Source: JBQLZO01 sp052168315 (GTDB lineage: Bacteria > Planctomycetota > Phycisphaerae > Phycisphaerales > UBA1924). Taken from it: a stretch of DNA of 64,000 nucleotides. Numbering within the stretch: the stretch's first letter is position 1; every line of letters starts with the position of its first letter. Under the pieces are notes generated by a model. It made no database searches. It was given only the letters and a program-made list of their open reading frames with translations, and was not told the origin of the DNA. The DNA lies in NCBI GenBank assembly GCA_052168315.1, contig JBQLZO010000097.1, positions 1 through 64,000 on the forward strand, read 5' to 3'. A program made the position numbers and the translations under genes. Shown piece after piece: positions 28,882 to 37,460 of the stretch.

Positions 28882-29928
28882 ATGCTTCGCACGCCACCAC
28901 AACCCGCGCCCGCCGGCCTCGAGGACCTGCTTGGGTCGAAGCTTGTCGCTCGCCTGAGCCAGCTCGATGTGACTTCGCGGAAGGTGTTTGCCGGGAAGCT
29001 CAAGGGGGAGCGGCGGTCGAAGAAGCGCGGGGACTCGGTGGAGTTTGCGGATCACCGCCCGTATGTCGTGGGGGATGATCTGCGGCGGATTGATTGGAAC
29101 ATCTTCGGGCGGCTGGATCGGCTGTTCCTGAAGCTGTTCCTGGAAGAGGAGGATCTGTCGCTGGTGGTGCTGGTGGACAACTCGGCTTCGATGCACACGG
29201 GGTCGCCGAGCAAGATGCGGTTCGCGCAGCAGGTGGCGGCGGCGATCGGGTTCATCGGGCTGGCGAACCTGCATCGGGTGAGCTTGTTTGCACTGGGGGG
29301 TGGGGATGAGGGAGAGGATGGGGGGAAGAGTGGGGTTGGGGAAGCAAGAGGGGAAGCAGAAGGAGCGGGGGAAGAGCGTAGTGAGGATGAGAGACGGGCG
29401 AGACGCCCGTCCCACCGAGGGGATGGAGGGGGCGGGGCGTTGCCGGTGATTCGGAATTTGCGGGGGAAGCGGCGGGCGTATGACATGGGGCGGTGGTTGT
29501 GCCAGTTGCCCGAGTCGTATTCGGTGGACTTCGAGGCCGCCTGCAAGCGGGTCGCGCTGTCGAAGTCGGGCAAGGGGGTGATGCTGCTGATCTCGGACTT
29601 CATGTACAAGGAGGGGTACGAGGGCGGGCTGCGGTATCTGGTGGGGCGCGGGTTCGATGTGCTGGCGGTGCAGGTGCTCTCGCCTCAGGAGGTCGATCCG
29701 ACGATCGCCGGGGATCTGCGGCTGCGGGATGTCGAGGATGGGGATTCGGCGGAGATCACCGTCTCCGCGCCGCTGCTCAAGCGGTACAAGGCGAACCTGA
29801 CGGCCTACTGCGACGGGCTCCGCCAGTTCTGCGCCCGGCGGGAGATCACGCACATGACCGTGCAGTCGGACATGGCGGTGGATGAGCTGGTGCTCGGGTA
29901 TCTGCGTTCGAGGGGGGTGGTGGGATGA
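28882..29928 (+). CDS. DUF58 (VWA-like) protein with a repeat-derived insertion
   Basis: The 348-residue protein contains the DUF58 signature HRPYVVGDDLRRIDWNIFGR (about residues 57-76) and a VWA-type fold with VVLVDNSASMHTGSPSKM. Relatives work with MoxR ATPases. From about residue 138 to 188 the family sequence is broken by a low-complexity, charged, Gly/Glu-rich stretch encoded by a purine-rich tract, which ends in an in-frame palindromic repeat (29393-29411) read as ARRPSHRG-like sequence. The flanks resume normally (RGKRRAYDMGRWL). The insertion falls in a loop and keeps the frame. It ends in an ATGA overlap with the next gene. Confidence 0.85.
   Translation: MLRTPPQPAPAGLEDLLGSKLVARLSQLDVTSRKVFAGKLKGERRSKKRGDSVEFADHRPYVVGDDLRRIDWNIFGRLDRLFLKLFLEEEDLSLVVLVDNSASMHTGSPSKMRFAQQVAAAIGFIGLANLHRVSLFALGGGDEGEDGGKSGVGEARGEAEGAGEERSEDERRARRPSHRGDGGGGALPVIRNLRGKRRAYDMGRWLCQLPESYSVDFEAACKRVALSKSGKGVMLLISDFMYKEGYEGGLRYLVGRGFDVLAVQVLSPQEVDPTIAGDLRLRDVEDGDSAEITVSAPLLKRYKANLTAYCDGLRQFCARREITHMTVQSDMAVDELVLGYLRSRGVVG
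29393..29411. repeat. REP-like palindromic repeat inside the DUF58 gene
   Basis: GACGGGCG and CGCCCGTC form an 8-bp perfect stem with a 3-base AGA loop, followed by CCACC. This resembles the interspersed palindromic repeats seen in intergenic DNA of planctomycetes and cyanobacteria, by memory. Here it lies in a coding region and is translated. Only one copy was noticed in the window. Confidence 0.6.
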
Positions 29929-31955
29929 GCTTCCTGACGCCACTGCTCGCGGGCATCGCCGCGGCGATCGCGATCCCGACGCTGGTGCTGCTGTATTTCC
30001 TGAAGCTGCGGCGGAAGGATGTAGAGATCTCGACGACGCTGCTGTGGAAGAAGACGATCCAGGACTTCCAGGCCAACGCGCCGTTCCAGAAGCTGCGGAC
30101 GAACATCTTGCTGCTGCTGCAGTTGCTGGCGCTGGTCCTGATTCTGCTGGCGCTGGCGCAGCCCCAGTTCATGGGCGAGTCGTCGGCGACCGGGCGACTG
30201 GTACTGATCATCGATCGTTCGGCGAGCATGGGGGCGCGCGATGAGACGAGCGATTCTGGGCAGGCGATCACCCGGCTCGAGAAGGCCAAGTCGGAGGCGA
30301 TCGCGGCGCTGGATGCGATCGATACCGGCGGCGTGTTTTCTCGGGTGGCTCCGGAGGTCATGGTCATCGCGTTCGACTCGGGCGCCCAGCTTGTGCAGCA
30401 GTTCACGAGCAATCTCGCGCAGGCACGCAGCGCGATCGCATCGCTCGATGTCGTTGACACGCCGACCGATTTCGCGAGCGCTGCGCAGGTTGCGGAGCCG
30501 TTTGTGGGCGCCCAGATCGACGCCGGCGGTCCCGGGGACGGCGATGAGACCGTCCGTCCCGGCGCTCCCGCCCTGCTGCTGACCGATGGGAACGCGCCGA
30601 ACCTCGACCGGCTCCGGCTCGCGCCGGGTTCGGATTTCCGTGTCCGCCTGCTCGGAGAGGCCGAGACGGGGAACATCGGGATCACGGCGATGCGGGGAGA
30701 ACGGTCGTTGGAAGATGCGGACTCCGTGTCGGTGTTTGTGGCGCTGCAATCGACATTCGCGGAGGCACGGGCCGTGGATCTGGAACTTGCGATCGACGGC
30801 GTGGTGTCGGCGGCGAGGGAGGTCCGGTTCGATGGCGCAGCTCCCGATCGTCCGGCGGTCGGGGGGGCGGTGTTCCGGTTTTCCCGGGCGTCGGGAGGCG
30901 TCTTGACGGTCCGCGCGATCGCCGGAGATGCGCTCGAGGTCGACGATACGGCCCGGATCGTTCTGCCGGATGCGTCGAGGTTGTCGATCGCGTTGGTGAG
31001 CACGGGGAACTGGGCGATCAGCGCGGCGCTGACCGGTCTGGATCCGGCCCGCTTCGACACGATCAGCCCTTCGGACTTCCCGGATGCCGACCTGAGGGGG
31101 TACAACCTGGTGGTCCTCGATGGCATGCCGACGAACCCGGATGGATCGCCGGTTGAATTGCCGGGCGGTCGGTATCTGATCTTTGGTGGCATTCCCGCCT
31201 TCGGCGGCATCACTCCGGGTGAACCGAGCGAGATCGTTGGGGTCTCGACCTTTGTTGATTGGCAGCGTGAGCATCCATCGCTGCGATACCTCGCTCTGGA
31301 ACCGGTGGTGATGGGGCGCACGCTCAGCGTTGAGCATGACGAGCGTGTGCAGGTGCTCGCACGGGGGACCCGCGGGGCGTTGATCTTCGATGTGGCCGAC
31401 GCGACGCGTCGGGCGCTGGTCGTGGCGTTCCGTCCGGGGGCGTCGAACTGGCCGCTCGATGTGTCGTTCGTGCTGTTCACGGCCCAGGCGGCGCGGTGGC
31501 TGGGCGAGGGCGGGGGTGTCGACGGGCCGCAGTCCATCCAGCCGGGTCAGACGATCAGCACCTCGCTTCCGGAGGGCGCTCGGAACGCGGAATTGACCGT
31601 CCCGAACCAGAGCGGGCCGATCCCCTTGAACCCATCGGCCGATGGGCGGGTGAGCTACGGCCCGATCGGCGCTGCGGGGCTGTATCGGCTGAAGTGGACG
31701 GGCGTGGCGGGCGCCGGCGACCGCGTCGCGGGGGACAGCGCCTTCCGGCTGTTTGCGGCGAACCTGTTCGATCCGGTGGAATCGCGCATCGGGATGTCCG
31801 AATCAGCGGTGTTGTCCACTGGCGAGAGCATTTCGGGCGTTGCTGAGTCCGGGCGGGTCGAGCGTCCACGGCGGACCTGGCCGTGGCTGGCCCTTTTCGG
31901 GCTCGCGGTCGTGATTCTGGAGTGGTTTGTCTATAACCGGCGGATGCACCTGTGA
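29925..31955 (+). CDS. BatA-like membrane protein with VWA domain
   Basis: The 676-residue protein opens with the BatA N-terminal module: TPLLAGIAAAIAIPTLVLLYFLKLRRK, then a second helix LLLLLQLLALVLILLALAQP. A VWA domain follows with the MIDAS motif IIDRSASM (near residue 97) and a threonine/aspartate in LLLTDGN. The remainder (about 230-640) has beta-rich domains, and a last membrane helix (LALFGLAVVILEWFVY) sits at the C-terminus. Most of it should face the periplasm. The ATG overlaps the DUF58 stop, so the two are coupled. Confidence 0.85.
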   Translation: MSFLTPLLAGIAAAIAIPTLVLLYFLKLRRKDVEISTTLLWKKTIQDFQANAPFQKLRTNILLLLQLLALVLILLALAQPQFMGESSATGRLVLIIDRSASMGARDETSDSGQAITRLEKAKSEAIAALDAIDTGGVFSRVAPEVMVIAFDSGAQLVQQFTSNLAQARSAIASLDVVDTPTDFASAAQVAEPFVGAQIDAGGPGDGDETVRPGAPALLLTDGNAPNLDRLRLAPGSDFRVRLLGEAETGNIGITAMRGERSLEDADSVSVFVALQSTFAEARAVDLELAIDGVVSAAREVRFDGAAPDRPAVGGAVFRFSRASGGVLTVRAIAGDALEVDDTARIVLPDASRLSIALVSTGNWAISAALTGLDPARFDTISPSDFPDADLRGYNLVVLDGMPTNPDGSPVELPGGRYLIFGGIPAFGGITPGEPSEIVGVSTFVDWQREHPSLRYLALEPVVMGRTLSVEHDERVQVLARGTRGALIFDVADATRRALVVAFRPGASNWPLDVSFVLFTAQAARWLGEGGGVDGPQSIQPGQTISTSLPEGARNAELTVPNQSGPIPLNPSADGRVSYGPIGAAGLYRLKWTGVAGAGDRVAGDSAFRLFAANLFDPVESRIGMSESAVLSTGESISGVAESGRVERPRRTWPWLALFGLAVVILEWFVYNRRMHL

Positions 31956-34522
31956 TGAGTCGGCCACTGCCCCGCGAGAGTGATCCGAGTTTCCCGCCGG
32001 CGCGGCGCATCCGATCCCGGTGGATCGGTTCGCTGCTGGCGATGGTGTGGTTCTTGCTTGTGCCGATGGGTGACGCCGTGGCGCAGGTGCGGATGCCGAC
32101 GCCGGCGATGGCGGGCGGCGGGTGGTTCGGCAATTCCGACGAAGATCGCCTGATGCTGCATGTCGGGCTTGGGTTCGCCGATCGCGTGATCACGAATCGA
32201 TGGTCTCCGGCGCGATTGTCGGTCTTCTCGCCGACCGGTGAGGGGTTTGAGGGTGTGCTCCGGCTTCGCGTAGACGCTGATGGACGGCGGGAGGCGTACG
32301 AGGCGCCGTTCGCGCTGCCTCCGAGCACCACGAGCGGCGATGGTCGACCCGTTGTGGCGACGGTGTTCATGGGGTTCATCGCGCCGGGGGTGTGGAGCGA
32401 TGGGGTGCGATATGAGATTGAGGTGGTGGGGCGTCCGCTCGGGACCGAGGAGCGGGCGCGCTCGCTGCAGCGAGCCGTTCTGGAGGACGATCCGAGCGGG
32501 CGTATCAGCGACCTGCCGGAGGTCATGACGACCGACGCTCCGCTGTTCCTGCTCGTCGGTTCATCTTCGGCTACGAATGTGCACCTCCTGGATGATGAGC
32601 AGCGAGGTGGCCGGGTGGGCGCGAGCTGGTATGCGCGAAACCAGTACGATCGTCCAACGTTCCTCGTGGAGGATCCGTCGCACCTTCCATCGCCGGCCTC
32701 TCGATGGATGCTCCTCGATGGATATGACGGCGTCGTGCTGGCGGGCCGCGGGCTCGAGCGGCTGAACGAAGCGTCGCGCGAGGCGTTGGTTGCCTGGGTA
32801 CGGCAGGGCGGGCACCTCGTGCTCATCGACAACCTGATGGGCGCGGCCTCGCGCGGGCTTCTCCCGACGGGGATGATCCGGCCCGTGATCGGAGAAGTGA
32901 GCGATTCGCCCGGGGGCGATCGTGCGGGCGGTGCGGTTGAGATCGTTCCGACTTCGGCGGGTGTTACGGCGGGATGGGGTGAGATTTCGATGAGAGGGGT
33001 TCCGCCGCGGCGGATCGTCGCGGGGCCGGTCGGGCTGGGGCGGATCACCGTGCTGAGCGCCGAGCCGCGGATGCTCGTTGAGTCCGCGGCCGCCCTCGGC
33101 CTCTCGATCGATGGCGATGGAAGCCCGCCGACGGATACCGAGGACCTCCTGGAGGGTCTTGAGCCTGATGGCGATGACCCCGCAGAAGCGGAGGACAATT
33201 CGGAGGAATCTAAGCGGGAACGGGCCGCCGCCCGAGTGTGGCAGCGGGTGCTTCGGATCCCTCAGATCCAGTCGGTCAACTCGACAATCGATGAGGCGGG
33301 GCCGACTTACTACTACGGCCCGTACGGCGGTGGGAACATCGGCAACGAGCGGATCAGCCGGGCGCTCGACCACGCCGCGTGGGCGCTCGATGCATCGCCG
33401 ATATCGGCGTGGTGGATCGGCACGCTGGTGGTGCTGATTGGCCTGCTCGTGGCGTGCGGGACGACCTTCGGCGATTGGTTCCTACTCAGGACGCCGAAGC
33501 GGCGCCGGATTTCATTTCTTACGGCTATGGGATGGCTTGTGGCCGGGTCGGGGATCGCGCTGCTGCTTCCGACCTTCATCAGGACGGGTGCGACGGCCGC
33601 GGCGCGGATCCAGATGATCGACGTGAACACGACGACGGGTGACACCGTGGGCACCGAGATGTTCGCGATCGTGCTCGGCAAGCGGACGCGATTCGAGCCA
33701 CCAGCGCAGGGACCCGGTTCATGGACGCGGACCGCGCGGGCTTCGGCTGGCGGCGCCCAACTGTTCGCCCCGGCGAGTGTGCAATTCGCCGGCAACATGA
33801 TCGCGCCGGTGTCCGGTGCGCTGTGGACCTTCCATGGCGCGCTCACAGCCGGTTCGGGCGTGCCGGGCGATCTCGAGGGCCGATTCGATTCGATCGGCGC
33901 GCGCTTCGTGGTCGATGAGGCTGGGAACGGGGAGATATCGCTGGTTGTTGACACCCCGCTTGGGACGATCGACCCGGAATCGCTGACGATCGCGTTCAGC
34001 GCGGTTGCGATGGAGCACGCGACTCCGTTCCATGCGATTCTCGAAGAGCGCCGGGTGCTCGCGGTCGATGCTTCGGGTGTCGGAAGCGGGGGTGTGCGGC
34101 TCGACGATCGTTCGGTCCGCACGGTGATCGGAGGCGAGGGCCTCGTGCCCGTCGGTTGCTGGCACCTGGCGAACAAGGCGGGTCTTACGGGGGGCCGGGT
34201 CCATCGGGACCGTGGGCTTGAGTCCACACGGCTGGGCGGGCTTCCACTGGTCGATCTTCGATCCGCCCGTATGGCCGATGCGATCGACTCCGGGCGGTAT
34301 TGCGTTGTGACCTTCCGCATCGGAGAGCCGGATGGGGATCTGGCCGCCCAGGATGCGCACTCGATCGAGGAAGCCACGGACCCCGACGGACAGGTGCAGA
34401 GGCTGGTCATGATCCGCTGGGTGCGCGTGATCGTGCCGATCGACCAGAACATCCGCGAGAAACTGATACGGCTGTGGAACGAGAACCTTTCATCCCAGTC
34501 GGGCAACGGACAGGCACCATGA
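31955..34522 (+). CDS. Large secreted/membrane protein of the MoxR operon
   Basis: The ATG at 31955 overlaps the previous stop (TGATG); a GTG one codon earlier is an alternative. The 855-residue protein has a signal sequence (about 22-45, ending VAQ), a long extracytoplasmic domain, an acidic linker (about 400-430, rich in Asp/Glu), and two membrane helices (near 490-510 and 528-545), with another beta-rich domain after them. The first domain contains a GATase-like stretch (VAWVRQGGHLVLIDN), as in the VWA protein at 23837. I cannot assign a function; its position makes it a component of the same complex. Confidence 0.65.
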   Translation: MSRPLPRESDPSFPPARRIRSRWIGSLLAMVWFLLVPMGDAVAQVRMPTPAMAGGGWFGNSDEDRLMLHVGLGFADRVITNRWSPARLSVFSPTGEGFEGVLRLRVDADGRREAYEAPFALPPSTTSGDGRPVVATVFMGFIAPGVWSDGVRYEIEVVGRPLGTEERARSLQRAVLEDDPSGRISDLPEVMTTDAPLFLLVGSSSATNVHLLDDEQRGGRVGASWYARNQYDRPTFLVEDPSHLPSPASRWMLLDGYDGVVLAGRGLERLNEASREALVAWVRQGGHLVLIDNLMGAASRGLLPTGMIRPVIGEVSDSPGGDRAGGAVEIVPTSAGVTAGWGEISMRGVPPRRIVAGPVGLGRITVLSAEPRMLVESAAALGLSIDGDGSPPTDTEDLLEGLEPDGDDPAEAEDNSEESKRERAAARVWQRVLRIPQIQSVNSTIDEAGPTYYYGPYGGGNIGNERISRALDHAAWALDASPISAWWIGTLVVLIGLLVACGTTFGDWFLLRTPKRRRISFLTAMGWLVAGSGIALLLPTFIRTGATAAARIQMIDVNTTTGDTVGTEMFAIVLGKRTRFEPPAQGPGSWTRTARASAGGAQLFAPASVQFAGNMIAPVSGALWTFHGALTAGSGVPGDLEGRFDSIGARFVVDEAGNGEISLVVDTPLGTIDPESLTIAFSAVAMEHATPFHAILEERRVLAVDASGVGSGGVRLDDRSVRTVIGGEGLVPVGCWHLANKAGLTGGRVHRDRGLESTRLGGLPLVDLRSARMADAIDSGRYCVVTFRIGEPDGDLAAQDAHSIEEATDPDGQVQRLVMIRWVRVIVPIDQNIREKLIRLWNENLSSQSGNGQAP

Positions 34523-35451
34523 TCCACACGAAGAATCTGACCGTTCGATATGGACAATTGCTCGCACTGAACGCGCTCTCGCTGGACATCGCGCCCGGCG
34601 AGGTTTTCGGCTTCATCGGACCCAACGGGGCCGGGAAGTCGACCACGATGAAGGTGCTCAGCTGCCTGCTCAGACCCACGAGCGGGCACGCGAGCGTGAA
34701 CGGGCTCGATGTGACGAACACCGCGTACGCCGAGGCGATCCGTCGGACCGTCGGGTACATGCCCGACTTCCTCGGGGTGTACGACGACCTGACCGTCTCG
34801 GAGTATCTGCAGTTCTTCGCGGCCGCGTTCTCGATCCCTCGCAAGCAGCGATCGTCGCTGGTCGACCAGTTGCTGGAACTCACCGATCTGACCGCGAAGA
34901 AGGATGCGCTGGTCGACTCGCTGTCCCGCGGCATGCAGCAGCGGCTGGGTGTGGCTCGGGTGCTCGTGCACGATCCGAAGGTGCTGCTGCTGGATGAGCC
35001 CGCTTCGGGGCTGGATCCGCGGGCCCGGATCGAGATGCGGTCGCTGCTCAAGGAGCTGGCCGCGATGGGCAAGACCATCGTGCTCTCATCGCACATTCTC
35101 TCCGAGCTCCACGAGATGTGCTCATCGATCGGGATCATCGAGCGGGGAGAGTTGCTCTACGCGGGGACGATCGCGGAGGCGTTCAAGCGGGCCGAGGCGT
35201 CAGAGCGGATCCGGATCGCGTTCCGGGGTGATCCTGAGCGGGCGTTGTCGGCATTCGAAGGGGATGATCGCATCAGCAGCGCCGTGTTGCAGGAGAGCGC
35301 GCTCCTGCTAGACCTCGCACCGGGTGAGCACGGGCACCAGTTCATCTTCGAGCGGCTGATCAGCGCCCAGATCCAGATCGATGCGTTCATCCCGCAGGAG
35401 ACGAAGCTCGAGGATGTGTTCATCCGTCTGACGAAGGGCAGCGTGCAATGA
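34519..35451 (+). CDS. ABC transporter ATP-binding protein
   Basis: The start at 34519 overlaps the upstream stop (ATGA) and gives 310 residues; the frame open to 34300 is upstream shadow. All nucleotide-binding motifs are present: Walker A GPNGAGKST, a Q-loop region near YMPDFLGVY (its glutamine is replaced), signature LSRGMQQRL, Walker B VLLLDEPASGLDP and the H-loop histidine in SSHILSEL. The C-terminal 90 residues match the extension of ABC-2-type exporters. The permease gene follows with an ATGA overlap. In related clusters such a pair (GldA/NatA-like) is joined to auxiliary membrane proteins; substrate unknown. Confidence 0.92.
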   Translation: MIHTKNLTVRYGQLLALNALSLDIAPGEVFGFIGPNGAGKSTTMKVLSCLLRPTSGHASVNGLDVTNTAYAEAIRRTVGYMPDFLGVYDDLTVSEYLQFFAAAFSIPRKQRSSLVDQLLELTDLTAKKDALVDSLSRGMQQRLGVARVLVHDPKVLLLDEPASGLDPRARIEMRSLLKELAAMGKTIVLSSHILSELHEMCSSIGIIERGELLYAGTIAEAFKRAEASERIRIAFRGDPERALSAFEGDDRISSAVLQESALLLDLAPGEHGHQFIFERLISAQIQIDAFIPQETKLEDVFIRLTKGSVQ

Positions 35452-37445
35452 GTGAGGCTTCGTCCGTCTCGTCGGCCGATCCTCGGGGAGGTCGTGCCAC
35501 CCGGTCCGGGCGCGGCGCGGGTGGCTCGCCGCCACTGCGACGGATCGCGCACGCGGGGCTGAATCTCTCGCCCCATCGGCTTCTGTTCGGACCGGTGTTC
35601 TGGAAGGACACGGCTATCAGCGCCCGCAAAAAGGGCACCTTCGCGTTCCGCGGATTCTATATGGCGCTGCTGATCGTGGTGGTGCTGATCGGAGCGATCC
35701 CGCTGGCGTCGGAGCTCGAGTACGCGGGTCCGGCCCAGCGGCTGCAGGCCGGATCGCAGTTCGCCGGTATGCTCGCGCAGATCATCCAGTGGACGCAGTT
35801 CGTGGCGTTGATGATCGCGGGTCCAATCCTCGCGTCGGGCGCGATCTCGCACGAGCGGACGAGCCGGTCGCTGGACTCGCTGTACGCGACTCCGATCACG
35901 CCGGCCCAGATCATGTGGGGCAAGCTCTCATCGCGCATGCTCCAGGTCCTGGTGCTCGCGGTGATGCCGCTGCCGATCCTGCTGATGCTCCGCGCGATGG
36001 GAGGGATCGAAGCGAGCGTGACGCTTCAGCAGGCCGGATTGACGCTGACGGCCGCCACGATGACGACGAGCATGGCGCTGTTCGCATCGGTCCACTCGCG
36101 CCGCCCGTGGGCGGTGATCACTTCGACGATGACGATCGTCGGCTTGGTGCACCTGATCGGGCCGGCGCTGCTCTGGGCTTCGAGCGTCGGACAGAGCGTG
36201 CCCGGGTGGGCGCTCAAGTCGGCGTTCGCGATCGCGCCGGGCTTCCCGTTCGCGGCGGCTTCGTTTCCTTCGGGAGCTTCCATGTTTCTTGGGCCCGTCG
36301 GGTTGGGCGGGGTCTCCATCGTCGGGCTGGCGGCGGTGATCCACCTGCTCGTGGCGGGCGTGATCACGAGCGTCGCGGCGTTGATGCTGCAGAAGGTCGA
36401 GAGGCCACGCGGGCACGTCGGGAGCCGCGTTGTGGACGATCCCTCTCCGGCGGCGATCGCAGGCGAGCAGTCGGGCGGGGCCGTGGGCGATGCCGATCCG
36501 GGGGAGGGCACGACGGAAGGAAAGCCTTCATCCAGGGCGCGGAAGCGTCGGAGACGGTCGCGAGGGTGTGTCACTTCACGCACGGTTGGCGACATGCCTG
36601 TGCTCTGGCGCGAATTGCGGCAGCCCGCGATCGACCTCGGTCGGTTCCAGTGGCTCCGGTGGATCATCTTCCCAGCGCTCGGGATCGGCACCGCTCTGAT
36701 TTTCTTCATCCCGCTGCCCGATGATGAGCGCCCATACGAGCATGTGGCCTCGTACATCATCCTGTTCGCGGCTCTGACCTTCTACTTGTCTCTGGCATCG
36801 CTGACCCGCACCACGCCGCTGATCCCGCACGAACGATCGGCGCGGACCTGGGATGTGCTGCGCACGACCCCGCTCCGCCCCTCATCGATCGTGATCCAGA
36901 AGTACGCCGGCTCGATGGCGAGGATCTGGTTGCTGTGCGGCGTCGCGGTGCTCGCGTTCACGCCATCGGTGCTGCTCGGGCAGCTCCACTGGTCTGCCAT
37001 GCCGTTCCTGCTGCTCTGCCTGGCACAGATCACTGGGCTGCTGGGCGCGACCGGGCTGCTGATGGGATCGATCCTCCGCATGGGTCTTGCGGCGACGGGG
37101 GCGAATCTCGGGGTGGGTGTGGCGCTCTGGGTGCTGCTGCCGATCGCGATCGCGACCATCACCAACGACCTCGAGCAGCCGTTGGCGGCGCTCGTGAACG
37201 CCAATCCCGCGGTGGAGATCGTTTCGACGCTGACCGGGTGCATCGAACTGTCACCGAACGAGCGCGGGCACTATGGGCGGCACTACGCCGGATGGACCGA
37301 TGTGTTCGAGTGGCCGGATGAGCAGCGAACACTCGGGCAGCACGCGACGATCCTCATTAGCAACACGGTGGCCTACGCCGGGCTGATCATCGGGAGCCTC
37401 GTGCTGGCGACGAAGCGCCTGAACGCGCTGCTTCCCGGCGCGTGA
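35448..37445 (+). CDS. ABC-2-type transporter permease
   Basis: The 665-residue inner-membrane protein has about twelve hydrophobic helices in two halves separated by a charged cytoplasmic linker of about 80 residues (RARKRRRRSRG). The early region (GFYMALLIVVVLIGAIPLASELEY and SHERTSRSLDSLYATPITPAQIMWGKL) is typical of ABC-2 permeases of the NatB/GldF sort, and the second half repeats it (PHERSARTWDVLRTTPLRPSSIV). It is thus probably an internal duplication that supplies both membrane halves. It is paired with the ATPase at 34519. The gene is the last of the long plus-strand operon and converges on speA with 15 bases between stops. Confidence 0.85.
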   Translation: MSEASSVSSADPRGGRATRSGRGAGGSPPLRRIAHAGLNLSPHRLLFGPVFWKDTAISARKKGTFAFRGFYMALLIVVVLIGAIPLASELEYAGPAQRLQAGSQFAGMLAQIIQWTQFVALMIAGPILASGAISHERTSRSLDSLYATPITPAQIMWGKLSSRMLQVLVLAVMPLPILLMLRAMGGIEASVTLQQAGLTLTAATMTTSMALFASVHSRRPWAVITSTMTIVGLVHLIGPALLWASSVGQSVPGWALKSAFAIAPGFPFAAASFPSGASMFLGPVGLGGVSIVGLAAVIHLLVAGVITSVAALMLQKVERPRGHVGSRVVDDPSPAAIAGEQSGGAVGDADPGEGTTEGKPSSRARKRRRRSRGCVTSRTVGDMPVLWRELRQPAIDLGRFQWLRWIIFPALGIGTALIFFIPLPDDERPYEHVASYIILFAALTFYLSLASLTRTTPLIPHERSARTWDVLRTTPLRPSSIVIQKYAGSMARIWLLCGVAVLAFTPSVLLGQLHWSAMPFLLLCLAQITGLLGATGLLMGSILRMGLAATGANLGVGVALWVLLPIAIATITNDLEQPLAALVNANPAVEIVSTLTGCIELSPNERGHYGRHYAGWTDVFEWPDEQRTLGQHATILISNTVAYAGLIIGSLVLATKRLNALLPGA

Positions 37446-37460
37446 GCGATCTCGGGCGGA

